In this document: piece after piece, positions 35,076-48,709 of the stretch
Numbering within the stretch: the first letter of the stretch is position 1
How the letters are laid out: each line of letters begins with the position of its first letter
Assembly: GCA_030737875.1 (NCBI GenBank)
Contig: CM060910.1
Span: 250,450,427 to 250,514,426, forward strand
Direction of reading: 5' to 3'
DNA from: Allium sativum
Taxonomy: Eukaryota > Streptophyta > Magnoliopsida > Asparagales > Amaryllidaceae
Length of the DNA: 64,000 bases
The notes under the pieces: generated by a model
Told to the model about the DNA's origin: nothing
Seen by the model: only the letters and a program-made list of their open reading frames with translations
Databases searched by the model: none
Translations under genes and position numbers: made by a program

Positions 35076-35993
35076 TGGAAAAGAAAAAAAAAACTAATTA
35101 CGTAATGAGTAGATCCGACCTAGGTAAATACGGCGTGAATTAAGAAAAAGGGCATTTTTGTAAAAATATCAGACGCTGTTTGAAATTAGGGACGTAATTT
35201 ATATGTTTTGAAACAGGAGGATGTGAGCCTAATTAAGTTTTATTTTAAGGATGTGACACTAATTTTCACTTATTATAATCCCAATACCCATGTAGGGTTT
35301 ACATCACATTTAATAACCAGTAATTTGTGAATTATTATCCCAAGACTATTTTAGTTTCAAAACGATTCCAAGTCAACACTGTTTATATTCAAGTGTCACA
35401 TACCCAAGCAATCATACATATATCAAGTAAAAATGATATTAATATCATATTAAAAACTATTTAACATCATAATAAACTTGTGCGATCCACCACTAGTCGA
35501 TATCAAATACAATCAATTAACTATAAACAGTTAATTCTAACTATCCCTTATTAGTGAGTTTCAGTTTCTCACTGTGGGTTTCCACTCCGCCAATCTTTGC
35601 ACGGAAGGACTCTGTACTCTAGCATATAATAACGACTCTCGTACGGTGTTTACAAAATTTACCGAAAGCTTATAGGACCAAATTCTGTGGCTACGAGGTT
35701 TCAAAATTTGCCAGACACTAAAATATTCACAGATCTGAGAATAAGGAGCTAACGGGAGGGGGAACGGGGATTGTGGGGATTCAGAAAAGGGTGGGGTCCA
35801 TGGATTTTTATGTATTGTTGATGTAGGGGGAGATGCAATCTGTAGGGTGGTAGCGTGGGTTTAGGAGTGTAATGATCGGAGCTTTTGGGTGTATTAAGGG
35901 TGTAGTTGCAATTTTAGGTCAAAGAAGGGGTTTTTAGGGATTTTTGAGAGAGGGGAGGCCACAAAAAGGGGAGGAGGAGAGGGGAGATGACAC

Positions 35994-36020
35994 GGGTAGG
36001 GGTAGGGGTAGGGGTAGGGG
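35994..36020 (+). repeat. GGGGTA repeat, potential G-quadruplex, in LTR E
   Basis: Five G-tracts of 3-4 bases separated by TA (GGGTAGGGGTAGGGGTAGGG and one more). It lies about 700 bp from the LTR start on the antisense strand, near the expected transcription start. Confidence 0.8.
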
Positions 36021-36719
36021 CTAAGGAGGTTACAAAATGGGCTGAAGGAGTTCTAGAAAAAGGTGTCCATGGCTAATGGTGCATGGAGGAGGAGGGATTT
36101 CAAGAAGAAAATGAAAAGAGAAAGGGAGGAAAGAAAGAAAGGGATGGAGCTTTTAATAGAAAAGCATTCACTTGGATAAGTGAGGTGTCGCAGCAAGGAA
36201 AAGGAGACGAAAACACACCCTTGTGCCTCGGATGCTTGACATGTCATTTGGGCTTATTTGCTCTTAAAGCTTAAGGAAAATGGTGAAGTGTTTTTCTTCC
36301 ATCCCACGTATATCGCTCGTGTGATCAAACGACAAATCCGTTTATCAAGAAATTTTGAAATCTAACATAAATCATAATTCTGGATCCAACAGAACAGGTC
36401 TTGTCGAGTTTAGATTCCGTTTGACCTTCTGTTTTATTTTTCATTACCTTTTCGCTTAATCTTGACCGATTAAACCAATATCGTTTATTTTTCACACACA
36501 TTAGCTCCAAAAGTTATGAAATTTGGAACACTACCATTTTTTGACATTTCGAATTCGAAAAACTTAGTTTTGCTGAATTATGAGATTGTTTGGAAAATGC
36601 TCCTTTATAAGCTATCGAAACAGTGTTAAATTATCGAATTTTTAAAATTGACCATAAATTCTTATAAAATTCACTTAAAAATAAATTTCAAATTGGTTTC
36701 AAAATTCTGGGTCATTACA

Positions 36720-36740
36720 TTCATCCCCACTTAGAAAGAA
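36720..36740 (-). promoter_or_regulatory. Element E polypurine tract region
   Basis: Minus strand CTAAGTGGGGATGAA directly before the LTR start TGTAATGACCC; slightly decayed compared with the tract of element A. Confidence 0.75.
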
Positions 36741-36807
36741 TTTCATCCCCAAAATTAGACGAAAGTAAAGCTGAAATAGAATGATAAAATAGTCATAAGC
36801 TTTCCTC

Positions 36808-39044
36808 TTAGAAGAATAAATCAGAAATATCCACTCTACACCTAGGATAGCCCTTTTTAATGCTATCCTGTACTTCCCATGTACAGTCTCTAAGATCCCC
36901 GGTCCACTATACCTTGACCAGGTTCACCATTTTGTTTTCAGCTCCTTTATTTCCTTGCCAACTATCTTCAAAGGCTCTCTATAACTGTTAAATTTGGGGT
37001 GATTTGTAAGCCCTCATGTGCTGAATCTTTAATAATTAAGTCAGGATCGTGTACATACTTCCGTAGATGAGAAACATGGAACACATCATGTAGTCCGAGT
37101 AACCTATTTGGTAACTGGATTCTGTAAGGTAGAGCTCCAATCTTCTCCAGTATCGAAAATGGACTGATGTACTTGGGTGATAACTTTCTAGTTTTCTCGA
37201 ATCAAATCACTCCTCTCAACTAAGAAACTTTCAAGAATACTTGATCACCAACAGCAAATTCCAAATATCTTCTTCTGGACTCTACATAACTTTTATGTCC
37301 GCTTTGAGCAGCTTTCAGCCTCTTCTTAATGAAGTCCCCTTTATCTACGGCCTCTCAGATCATGTCTGGACCCAATTCAAGTCTATTTCCAGACTCTATC
37401 CAACATGCAGGAGATCTGCAAGGTTGTCCATACAATGCTTCAAATAGTGACATCTTCAGACTTTCTTCGAAGCTGTTGTTATATGAGAACTCTACAAGAT
37501 GAAAATGATCTTTCCCATGACACTACAAAATCAAGGATACAAGCTTGAAACAGATCTTCCAAATTTTGATTGACTCTTTCAGTCTGACCATCTGTTTAGG
37601 GGTGGTAAGCAGTGATAAGATTCAACTTCGTACCTAACTCATACTAAAATGCCTCCAAGATCTTACTGGTGAAGATCGGATCTCTATCACTAACAATGCT
37701 GCTAGGTACTCCATGAAGTCCCCAACTCAAACTGACAAATAACTGAACAATGCTTTGAGCTATTCTATTTTCTTTTACCGGTAGAAAATGGTTGCTCTTC
37801 ATCAAACAATCAACGATTACCCAAATACTTTAGTTATCTTTCTTGTTTCGAGGCAAACCGTCAATGAAGTCCATTGATATCTTGTCCTACTTCCGTTCGG
37901 AAATCTCTAGTGGTTGTAGTAACCCAACGACCTTCTGCTAATCACTTTTGAATTGGTGAAAGTCGGACACCTACAAACGTATGTCGAGATATCTCTCTTC
38001 ATGGACTTCCACCAGAACATGCGCTTCACATCTCGTTACATCTTATGTACTCCTGGATGTATACTGAGTGTAGACTTATGACATTCATCCAGTTCCTCTC
38101 CCTTTAGCTCGGGAATGTCTTGAATGCAAATTCGTTCCTTCAGTCTTAGAACTCCTCTATTATCAATCTAGAAATTTGAGACTTCATCCTATTGGATCCT
38201 CTTGCAAATCTTCTGAATAAACTCGTCATCTCTATCAATGAGGGGTGATAATTAGATTGGCCACAATAGCGTTCTTTCTATTGAGTGCATATGTTACAAC
38301 ATTGGCCTTTCCTGGAGTGTACAGGATATCTAGATTGTATGCCATCAAAAACTCCCACCAACGCCATTTACTCATTTTCAAATCTTTCTGGGTGAACAGA
38401 TACGTCAAAGATTTATGATCTATATACAGCTCAAACATCTCACCTAATAGTTAGTGCCTTCAAATCTTTAAGGCAACACCACAGCTAGCAACTCCAAATC
38501 ATGAGTGGTGTAACTTTTCTCATGCAGCTTCAACTATCAACTTGAATAAGTATTGACTATATCTCTTTGCATCAACACCGCGCCAGCTCCTTCACCAGAA
38601 GCACCAGTATAGGCGATTAAATCTTGACTGCCATCTATAATCATCAACACTGGTGCAGTAGTTAATCTCTCTTTCAATTATTTAAATGCCTCCTCACATT
38701 CTGGAGTCCAAATAAACTTAGTATGTTTCTTTGTCAGCTTCATCAAAGGATAAGACAACTTCGAAAAATCCTTCACGAACTTCCTATAATAAATAGCCAA
38801 CTCAAGAAAAATTGTGACTTCAGTGTGGGTCTTTGGTTGCTTCCAATCTTAGATGGATATAATCTTGCTCGGATCTACCGAGATTCCTTCCTTCGACACC
38901 ACATTCCAAGGACTTTCACTTCTTCTTTCCAGAATTGACATTTGGAAAACTTAGCCTTCATTACATTCTTTATTAGAATCTCCAATACTTGTTTCAAATG
39001 CCTTGAATGTTCTTCCTTTTTCTTAGAGAAGATCAGGATATTAT
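36808..39044 (-). pseudogene. Element E pol, 3' segment: RT end, RNase H, integrase, chromodomain (many stops)
   Basis: Minus-strand pieces in order are RT (ILIFSKKKEEH at 39040-38980, then KAKFSKCQFW), RNase H ([18 protein letters not shown] near 38400, with the final VADALSR site changed to VTYALNR), a decayed HHCC site, integrase core ([10 protein letters not shown] near 37870, SDRDPIFTSK near 37690, GQTERVN near 37580), and a chromodomain end (LVKV, stop, W...CTWE...CRVDISD) stopping at 36808. It has many stops and frameshifts. The C-terminus is closest to that of element A. The RT part is broken at 39044 by solo LTR D. Confidence 0.9.
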
Positions 39045-42000
39045 TGTAATGAAACACAAATCCGTACTATCTGAGTTGACTAATAACACCACACGTCCAA
39101 CCCAAATTGAACAGAAATACGAATCATTATTAGAAAGAAGTTAAAGGATGAGAAATAGAAAGAAAAAAAATGTTGGAATAGAAGAAAACGAAGATTACAA
39201 ACTCACAGTGGAACGAATAAAATATGTTAAATAACATAACTTTTGAAATACAAATCAGTAACTTTATATACATACCATTATCAGAGCACAACAGTTATTC
39301 CTGGAACAGTTATAAACACCTATTTCCAGATACAACATAGTACACAGCGGAAATATAATAGTCTATAGCCAACTGGTGAAGCCTCCTGCTTCCATCTCTT
39401 ACAAGTGAATCTGAAAAATCCCGACTACTTGACTGCCCGTACAAATTTGGGCACCCAAGAGTTTAGGGAAAACAAAAACAAAATAAACTCTGGGTCAGTC
39501 ATGGGATTGGTGTGAGAAAACTTCAATCATTTGTTTAACCTTAAAAATCCTTTCGAAAGAAATGATAATCGTAAGACCGATTCACACATAAACACGGATG
39601 GTTTTTACCTTACGATAACCCAAAATATTTTTGATATCAAATCCAGTGATATTATAATAATGTCTACATCAGATAAATAGAATCTAGCGGAACGCTTACA
39701 TCTCACGCTCCATATATATTATAAAACCAAAAACCGCATAGCGCTTATTGGAGATTGTATTTCCAACATGACAAGGTATGGAACCACCTGCCGATAGTAT
39801 ATCTCTAGAGGGGAATACACTGGGTTCAACAAGAACATCTTACAACCCGGCCCACACATGACCGTCCACTCATTTCGCTTGAGTGTATCGAATGTATATC
39901 GCCAATGTTTGGGATCAGCAACCGTTTCCCGAAAAGGGACATCATCGACAGATTAAAGAAGTAAAAGGAATTTCTCTAGATAGGTGATAATGCACCCTAA
40001 CGGGAGCGACCTACATAGCCATGCTGCTTGCCCGATTTTTGTCATTTCCCGGTTGTTGAGTCCTGAGGCTACGATTAATTATCATTCATTGATAGCACAA
40101 TCACTTTGAATGCCACATTGTTAGATCCGTTAATCATTAATTGATTTGCACAAATGTATTCTGGATATTATGCTAAGAGAATAAATCCTCTGCCACCATA
40201 TATATATTTATACAGACCAACATATGCGATCATTGGAAATACTCTGTCAGACATTCGTCCATACACGTTCGTTCTGGGATTGAACGAAACCGAAGGCACA
40301 ATTTCTATTAATAGAAAAATCCCTTGCACTTTACTCCGTCTTCGATTATCTTCACATAATATGATTTGCAACGCTACTGCCAATACGGAGCGGTTCTCGG
40401 GTAATAATCCAACCGGTCTCTCCATATTGACAATGATATTGGCAAACACTTCGATAGTCGGTTATTTAACTATCGAAGAAAAACAAACAAACATTCATCC
40501 ATAACATCAATCAATGACTGGGCCTGTTAATTAATATTTCATTAATTAATTCACTTCTTCATTTCCCTATCAATATTTGTTAACCAAATATTTTCAGTAA
40601 TCTTATTGGTCTCTTACGCTATTTGGAAAAACATTTCCATATATCACCTTCTTTTATTTTCTATACTTAGAAAATATATTCTATTTGCAATTGAAAACAA
40701 TTTCAATCACTTGTCTCTTTCCTGACTACTTTAATTATACTTAGGAAATATATACTTTTATATTTCCAAAATTCCACCACTTGGGTTAAAACGAATTCTG
40801 TGTAAAACATCGTTACAACAACCCAAAATATTTTATTCAACTAACTCTTGTTCAAACACTTCTCTTTGAGACTGGATCTTGCTATTTATCAATTAAAAAT
40901 GAAATCAATCAAGTTGGGGTATAACTACCTCTCAGACCTTGACTGAAAACATACTTAACTTCAAAACGGACAAAACCACTTACGTCGAATAATCAACATT
41001 ATAAAAACCAATTATTCATTTCAAACCCGTAACGTTTCTCTTTCTGATTTTACCAGATTTAATTATATATTTCCTTTCTGTTTATAATATTCTATTTTAA
41101 GTTTGTTTCCTTATTGAATTCCACATATATCAATAAATAAATTTCTAGTTATCAATTTTTCTTAAGAATATTCTACCTCCTTAAATTTCCAGAAAATTTC
41201 GCCATAACCTCCTTTGTACCGGTCAATAGTTCAAACCTCAACTCGCCTCTCAAGGCCCTTTCCATTCAAAAAGAAAATGAAAAAGCGAAGTGCCTTGCCG
41301 ATTCGGTGCATAAAATCTCATATGGAATTTAAACGTGTACCTTTTTTCGGGCACACAAATTATAACCTTCATTCTCTTCATATACTTCATTCCATACCTG
41401 TCTAACACATATGTGTCCATTTCTAATTTATTTCAACTCAATCCGGTCATTTTTTACTTAACTCATTTTTTACTTAACTCCATTTCGACTCAAGTTCCAT
41501 ATTCGATTTCGAATAAGAATTCTCAAATCTCCTTTACTTATTCAAAGTCCATTTTCATATCGAATTTCGATTAACTAATTATATTCAAATTATTTTTTTA
41601 TTCAACAACTAAAAATTTGATTTTTGTCTCAAAAATCATTTCACTTACTTCACTAGAGTTCATATTTTTTTTTATATCTCTAGTCTGGATTTTTCTAATG
41701 GTAATTCGGATTTTATTTCATTAAAATCCTTTTAATTATTTAAATAAACCGTTTTGGTTTTATAATGATTCTGGCGTTGTTTTTATGAAAATTTGATTTT
41801 GACATAACTTAAAATCTATCAGACAAAATCCAGATTTTTCTCTTCCATTAGAAAACTATTATTCAATCGGTCTTGACAGTTCTTGTTTCAAAGAATTCCG
41901 ACTTAAATTGAGTTCTATATACTCAATCGAAGTTCGAAACTCCAATTAACGAACTGTCGCGCCGCGGCGAGTTCGTTTTAATTATATTTAATATATAAAC

Positions 42001-45000
42001 ATTTTAAACTTCGTTTATATATATAAATTCTAACTCCATTTTGATATATTTTTAATACATATCAAATCAGTTTCCCAATTCAACATAATATTTTTGATTA
42101 TCTATAGTTGTCGATTTTTCCTTACTCGGTAATATATTTATTTATACTTCGATCTTCTATATTTAAGTCAAATTCCTTTTTTATAAATAAATTATTTTGC
42201 TAGATTTATAACATCATTTGCAAATCCATCTTTCTTGTTTTATATATTAAAACAAGATTTCCATTTCAAATTCCCTTTGAAATCCAATTCCTTTTATATT
42301 CTGAAATTCCAGAATAAAAACCGTTATTCCTTTTCGAATGATTTCAAATTTCAATTTTTAAATTCATATTTGAATTTAAATATTCAAATTATCTCTTGAT
42401 AATTAATTCATTATATTTATAAACACCATTTTATAATTTTCCTTGTTTTATATTTAAACAAGTCTATTTCGAAATCTATTTAAAACCAAAATCTTATTTT
42501 GGAAATTTCTATTTATAATAACTTATATACATACACCCAATTTATTTTCATATTCAATTTAACTTCTATTTAAATAAATTTGAATTAATCGAATTCGAAT
42601 CATAAATCCTTATGGATTTATTTTAGTTCAATTTATATTCTGAACATTTGAATAAACTTCATCGTTTATTTCTTTAAAACGATTTCCCCATTTCTATTTT
42701 TAAATTCACATTTGAATTTTAATATTCAAATTATCAATTGAAATTTTTTCCACTTCATTTATAAACCCTGTTTATAAATTCAATTCAATTTCCTGATTAT
42801 CCAATGAAAATCATTCTATTTTATTTATAAACACCATTTGTAAATTCACTTCAATTTCTTGCATTTTTCGATTTAAAAACATCGTTTATAAATTCAATAC
42901 TTGTTCAAAACAAGTTAATATTTGTATAGCTTGTTAAAAATTCAAATTCTTTTTTTAAAAAATAGATTTCCCCTTTTAAATCGCAAATATCTTTTTCCAT
43001 GATATTTTTATATATCAAGATTTTGGCCCCAGTGATATTTAAACAATCCAACCATTCAATTATCAATCAACACATCATATATGATAATATATGTGAAAAC
43101 AAACAAATAATGATATTTTTGAGGAATCCAGTTGGATCCATCCAACCTGTTTTCCTGCATCCATAGATGTTAGTAAACAAAAATAATATCCATCCTGCTT
43201 TGAGGCAGGATATCATGGTATAGAAGGTCATCCACTCATATATCGTGGGGCGATAGGGTCATCCGCTGATGGTACTACGGGCATCCTCTAATGATACTAC
43301 GGGAATCCAACCACCAATATATGTATAATAACCACAACCAAGCCTAAATAAATAATATATATAATAGCCACAAAAAATTTTCAATGCATTCAAGCAACCA
43401 ACAATTATTTTTTTATGATTAAATATAATTCTAAATAATAAATTCTGAGACAGTTTTACTCACCAGGGCTTTTATTGCAGTATGCTCTAATTTAAATTTA
43501 GAGTTTCCAGTTGATTCCGAAAATTACCAAATCAACTCCCGCTCGTACATTTTGCATCCATAAACCCAATGTGATTTTACAATGTTTGAATCTAATTTTA
43601 TATGAATTTTACACAGCATTATGGTTTTATAATTGAACTAAATAATTTTAATATCATTTACTCATTAAAAATTACCCCTAACTGTCGAGTAAACTCTTCT
43701 TCATAAAACTGAATAGCTCGAACTTCTACTGCACCTTACTGCTGCCAAACCATACCCGAGCCATCATCTTCATACAACATTTCTTCACAACCATCTGAAT
43801 AAGAATTTGCGAACTGCTTTCACTACTTCACTATTAACACTCTCGAGCTTCCTACCATTCACACCAACACCCCAAAATAGATTTCTTTACTCCCAAAGCT
43901 TCCATTACAGGGAATCACAACTAAATTCCATGCCACCACAAAATCATGTGAAGCCATTCAACATAACATCATCATTACCTCTCACGTGAGCCTCTCCTCC
44001 CATTTCTATTCTCTCGCGCCCCACCTAAGAACAACACGACATCAGTCAAAGATGAACTTGCTTAAACTAATTAACATGTCTACGCCTAATTTTTAAATAT
44101 GAATTCAAAAACTATTAATACCTTCTTCTTCTATTTTTGAATACAGTAAGATGTTTGTTTCCCAATATCCTACTGTACAAATCGGTGACCATTTCGTTGT
44201 TCCTACTACACCCAACATCCTACAAATCATGTACGCTCCCCTCCCTTTGCATCGCAATGCATCAAAAATTGCATCACCCAGTTTTAGAAGAAAAAAACAG
44301 CGTCGACCTCTCTGAGTCAGTGCGCCCTTCTTCCATCCATTAGCAATTGTCAATGATCCAAATCCCCCTTCGCAACTCAGAAAATAAAAATTCTAGGTTG
44401 CGTTGTCTGTAGATTTCGAACACCCTTTCCATTGCAATCCTCATACCAAATCCAAGCTTCAACCTAGTCTCAATAGCAGATGTCGAGCCCTCTTTTCTTC
44501 CAATTTATTTATGAAATGGTGGATTTGGTTTTCGGTTTTCACAGGTAACAGGAATTGGGAAAAAGAGAACTTGAATTGATTTTGAAGAAAGGGGACAACA
44601 TCGAATTGGTTTTATGCGATTTTCATTGAACAAGGAAAACGTTGTGGCCATTTTTGTTTTTTTAGAGAAGAGAGAATTTCCATTCTGAAGTTTTCAAGTT
44701 CAATTGCCTTAAAGAAAATGGAAACTGTGAGGTGCGGTTTTATAGAAGGAGGAGCCTTTGCCATTAAGGAATTTGGTAAGCTGTGGGATTTTGAAAATAT
44801 TTAGACAGATTTTGATTTGATTTTGTTTTGACTTCGATTCGATCTCGTATTTAATACGATTCGATATAAAGCGATTTTTATTCTTTTTAGACAGATATCA
44901 ATTTGATTTCGAACCTATCCACAATCCAATATCTCGGGGTTCCCAACTTGAGATCGTGAACCGTTATTTTAACGCACCGACCGAAGTTTCAATATTATAG

Positions 45001-45375
45001 CATTATTCTGAACTGAACAATATATATTCTGAAATTTAATTTCAACATATATACCTTATTAAATTAATATAATATAATTTAAATTTAGAAATAATCAATT
45101 CGCCGGTACTAAATTATTTTTCGTCTATATTCAAAAATTATTTTTCATCTATATTCAAACACAATTAATATTGATCATCTAAATTGTTTTGATTCGGTTT
45201 TTAGCTTTGATTTCAATTATATTTCGTATTACGATAATTTAATATATTCGATATTAAATCGAAATCGATTATTGAATTGACAACATAGTATAAAAATTCA
45301 TTTATATTATCAACTCAATATTTAAAAGCATATTAAATATTTAAAATAAATCGATAAGAAATCCGGGTCGTTACA
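39045..45375 (-). mobile_element. D: solo LTR (6,331 bp) inserted in element E's reverse transcriptase
   Basis: Bounded by TGTAATGAAACAC and CCGGGTCGTTACA and flanked by the perfect 5-bp duplication ATTAT (39040-39044 and 45376-45380). E's RT frame continues across the gap. It has no primer-binding site, tract or pol inside, so it is a solo LTR. Its size matches LTR A, and it shares modules with A, C and E: TTTCGCCATAACCTCC near 41200 is the reverse of A's 5760-5777, and the 3'-end module is at 39431-39512. The several short frames in this 6 kb show no recognisable protein. Confidence 0.9.
44738..44748 (-). promoter_or_regulatory. Candidate TATA box of LTR D
   Basis: Minus strand CTTCTATAAAACCGCACC, about 630 bp from the LTR start; followed by a gene-like leader. 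Confidence 0.45.
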
Positions 45376-45380
45376 ATTAT

Positions 45381-46552
45381 CAATAAAAACAGCACAAACT
45401 TGTTCAACACATCTCGAAATACCCGATTCATCAATTTTACAAAATAAGCAGAGGCATTGCATAATCTGAAGGGCATTACTAATAATTCATAAAACTAATC
45501 CGATCCCAGAAAGCTTTTAAAGGAACACTCTTCCACAATCCTCATTTGATGAAACCCTGTAGTTAGGTCCATTTTTGACAATACATGCGCTTCATTCAAG
45601 CGATCAAGCAAATCATCAATATGAGGAAGATGGTACTTATTCTTAAGAGTTAGCTTGTTGAGGTCTTGGTAATCCACACATAGCCTGAGGATACCATCGG
45701 ACTTAGGAACAAATACTAATGCGGCTCCCCAACTGGAGAAAGTAGACTTGATCAGACCCTTCAATAAAAGTTGTCGTGATTGATTGCTTAACTCTTCCTT
45801 CTGTTTTATCGACATTCTCCGAATTGGATGCACAAATGACCTTACATTCGAAACCAAGTCAATCCTGAAGTAATCTCCCTTCATGGAGGAAGACACTTTA
45901 CTTCTTCAAACACATCCTCGTATTCTTTAACAACTGGGACAGATTCTAGGGGAGTAGGGAAAAGATCGAGAGCAAACCAAAATTCATTCATAATTGAACT
46001 TGGGCCTTTACATGGTGTCTCCATATAATTTCCAACTTTGGTTTTTAATCTAACGATTCTTTTCGCACACTTAACATCAGCTTTGTATTGGGTTAGACAA
46101 TCCAATCCAAGTATAAAATCAATCATGATGAAATCCATGACAACCATATCAAAGGGAAACAGGTAATGGGAATAAGAAATAGGTACTCTACAGTGTGAGT
46201 AAAGATCGATGGAACCTCTTATTGGATTTCCAATGCAAATAGGTTCTTCAAGATATCTGAGCTTTAGTTTTAGTTCCCTAACCATCTTACTCGACATGAA
46301 ACTACATGATGCCCCAGTGTCAAACAACACTTTAACTGGAATATCCTTAACAGTAAGTGTACCTTCCAAAACAACTGCCCTCCCTTACTAACTGAGTTTG
46401 TTGGAGCATCAGCCAGTTGTAGACATGAGCCAATTCAGAATTCTTCGATAGTGGGCCATTCTTCGCAATATGACCAGTCTTGTGGCATTCCTTGATATCA
46501 TGAGACTTCTTTTGCTTCTACGGAGATTTATAGTTCTTTGACAAATGTCCTT
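45381..46552 (-). pseudogene. Element E gag-pol, middle segment: zinc knuckles, aspartic protease, N-terminal RT
   Basis: From right to left on the minus strand: decayed CCHC knuckles near 46550-46450; protease in the frame 46369-45881 with [11 protein letters not shown] and a later ILGLDCL box; then RT in the frame 45896-45495 ([32 protein letters not shown]). The RT active-site box next to the LTR D junction reads D-N instead of D-D, which would destroy polymerase activity. It is bounded by LTR D on the left and the CACTA element on the right. Confidence 0.9.
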
Positions 46553-46600
46553 GCTCACTACACCATAACAGCAAATTTGACACACCAGGATTTAGAGATT

Positions 46601-46623
46601 TGATACGGCTTTAAGCCGTATCA
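46601..46623. repeat. Left subterminal palindrome of the CACTA element
   Basis: TGATACGGCTTTAAGCCGTATCA is a perfect dyad except for its centre, about 45 bp from the left terminus; only more degenerate relatives follow on this side. Confidence 0.9.
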
Positions 46624-46874
46624 AATATGATACAACTCATACCCGTATTGAATTCATTTGCTACCGCTTAGCTGATCCGCATCTTCCCAATCTTGAAAAT
46701 CTGACCGTAGATCTTTAAAGCTGCGGATCGTTTCCCTTTGGTACGTCTTCACCCCGTATTAAATCAACCTGTATTTTTTTCTCTGCTGAATTTACATTTT
46801 TCACCAAACCAAAAAAGATTGGCCACTTTCTTTTCTAATTATCTTCTGTCTCCTTTCTCATTTCCCCCTTCTCG

Positions 46875-47150
46875 ATGAAAACCCTAGAAGTAATGAATTG
46901 GATTTTTTTTCGTTGTTCGACTGCATTTGAATTGGATTTCTGCTTCTCCTTCTTCTTAACTTTCGTCCAATCCCATCGCACAACAAAAGTAAGGTCTTCG
47001 GCCCCAACCATATCCATTTTCTGCCCATTTGTACTACTCCATCCATTACCATTTGCTGTCTCGATCAACTCCATTTTCTGCCCATCACCGAATTTCATGA
47101 CTGCTATTTCCTGTTACTACTCCATCTTTCCAAACGAACTAAAGGTAAAA
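46875..47150 (+). other. Exon-like opening in the CACTA element
   Basis: An ATG in the context CTCGATGAAAACCCTAG opens a frame of 94 codons (MKTLEVMNW...), followed at about 47143 by GGTAAAAAAAA, a possible splice donor. It could be the first exon of a transcription unit. No known protein is recognised; a chance frame is possible. Confidence 0.25.
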
Positions 47151-48555
47151 AAAATTTAGTTTTTTCTATATTGATGAATGATTTATTAGGTTTATTTAGT
47201 TCTTAATTTAGTGAGAAATACTAACATTATCTATGCAGTTCAGAAATCAAATGTATTGGATGACTTTTATTAGGTTGATTAATGAATTTTGTTAGGTTTG
47301 CTTAGTTACTCAATAGGAAATGCTGGTTTTTTAATTGTTTTAAGTGAACCAATTATCTTTATTACCATGCCTGTGCCTTAATAGATGCATCATTGATGAA
47401 GTTTCTTTATTATCCTGTTTCGAAAATTAGTTATTTTACATGTGTTTGTCTACAGAAGAGTCAACCCAATACTATATCATCTATGATCTTAAGCCTACTT
47501 TATGATTAAGGTGATTTATTTGATGTGCATGTGTGGAGCAAGCAAGATTACTAGGTTCTCTGGTACTGGTGCAGCAAGTAGCATTGTCAAGGGCCTACTA
47601 TGGTGGTAGGCCGACCTTGATCCTAAATATGATTGGTAACGCTCCTTTATAATCAAACCCAATGCACCTATTTGATAGGTCCACTTAGATGCATCTGCAG
47701 CCTTGGCCTTCTTTGTTTTGCTCCTCCAATGAACTGTTTCCATTGTCAAACTCCTTTTTAAAGATTACTTTATATAAATCGGGATTTTTGGATGCTTCGG
47801 TTAACATGGTTCTTAGTTGATTTGGTTTGATTAACCATGGTTTGGTTAGCCATGAAATGTGTAGCCATTTCCATTAGTATTTTATTTTTATTTTCGAACT
47901 CTCTTTTTATTTATGATTGGTAATTTTGTATTAAATTGGCCAGGTTGTAATCAAACTGAGATAATATAATCAATCCTCCATTCAATTGCTTGTAGCTATT
48001 TCAAATGTTAGGCTACTATATCATACCATTACTGGTGCCACTTTAAATCTCAAGCATTAATCGTTTATTGCAATTCCAATTCACACTTGTGATGTTTTGG
48101 TTGACTTGAATTATACATTGAATATTGTTGTTGAAAATATGGTGTGGGATTGTTTGTCCGTCCCAATCTACTAACAATCAGTAATTGTGCAGTTTCCTTC
48201 GTAAGCAATGATTCTACTCCTTCCTGTTATGTACATAAACAACAAGAAAATATAACTGAAAGCTATGGTGTAATTCATCACAAAACAAACATAACCATGA
48301 CATGTTCTAAGCACATATAGACAACATAAAACTGCAACGGACAATACTATTCCCAATGTACTATTGCATTGTGCTAAAGACTATTATTTTAAACCAGTAC
48401 CTCTTAACTAGCGATGCAATTTAAGTAGTTCCTGTATGCTTAGAATGGTATCCATTATAATCTTGTTTCTGCTATTGTGTTGCTAAGTTATTTAATTCAT
48501 TCAATTTGAAAGATCAGTAAATATTGTAACATGAAGTCTAATTAAGTACCATTAT

Positions 48556-48709
48556 GTAGGGGCCTATGAAATGAAGGGGATATGAGAAGATTTGGTGATA
48601 GAGAAGGATTGATACAGAAGGATACAACAGAGCTTCTCATGCTGGTTATGGTGATTTTGGTGGAAAAAATGCTACTGTTCCATTAAATTATCAACCTGGG
48701 TTCACGGTA
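48556..48709 (+). other. Possible internal exon in the CACTA element
   Basis: A segment between TATGTAG and CACGGTAAATTC (acceptor- and donor-like) encodes, in one frame, a glycine-rich stretch HAGYGDFGGKN following early stops. It may be a captured host fragment; family not recognised. Confidence 0.2.

Larger units (their letters stand above)
32900..35271. mobile_element. Candidate nested non-autonomous DNA element (MULE-like) in LTR E
   Basis: ATTATAA flanks it on both sides (32893-32899 and 35272-35278). Its ends, GGGTGCATTTTTTACAGG and, on the other strand, AAGTGAAAATTAGTGTCAC, are only weakly alike. Inside are a repeat-rich AT half and a GC-rich half (34640-35075) unlike the rest of LTR E. 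Family and borders are inferred; a hAT or other element is possible. Confidence 0.4.
29932..36719 (-). mobile_element. Element E 3' LTR (6,788 bp including a probable nested DNA element)
   Basis: On the minus strand the LTR starts TGTAATGACCCAG at 36719, next to a polypurine tract, and ends at 29932 (plus-strand TGTGACGACCC). The left 1 kb matches E's other LTR at 51904-52913, with about 18 differences in the first 218 bp, so E is old. It has the shared 3'-end modules (30266-30424) and the GCGCCAG motif near 31978. The block 32900-35271 looks like a separate insertion. No LTR gene is seen. Confidence 0.85.

Noticed and set aside
47516..47749. 77-codon minus-strand frame in the CACTA element as transposase
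   Set aside because: No transposase motif is visible and no exon-like continuation is found on that strand.
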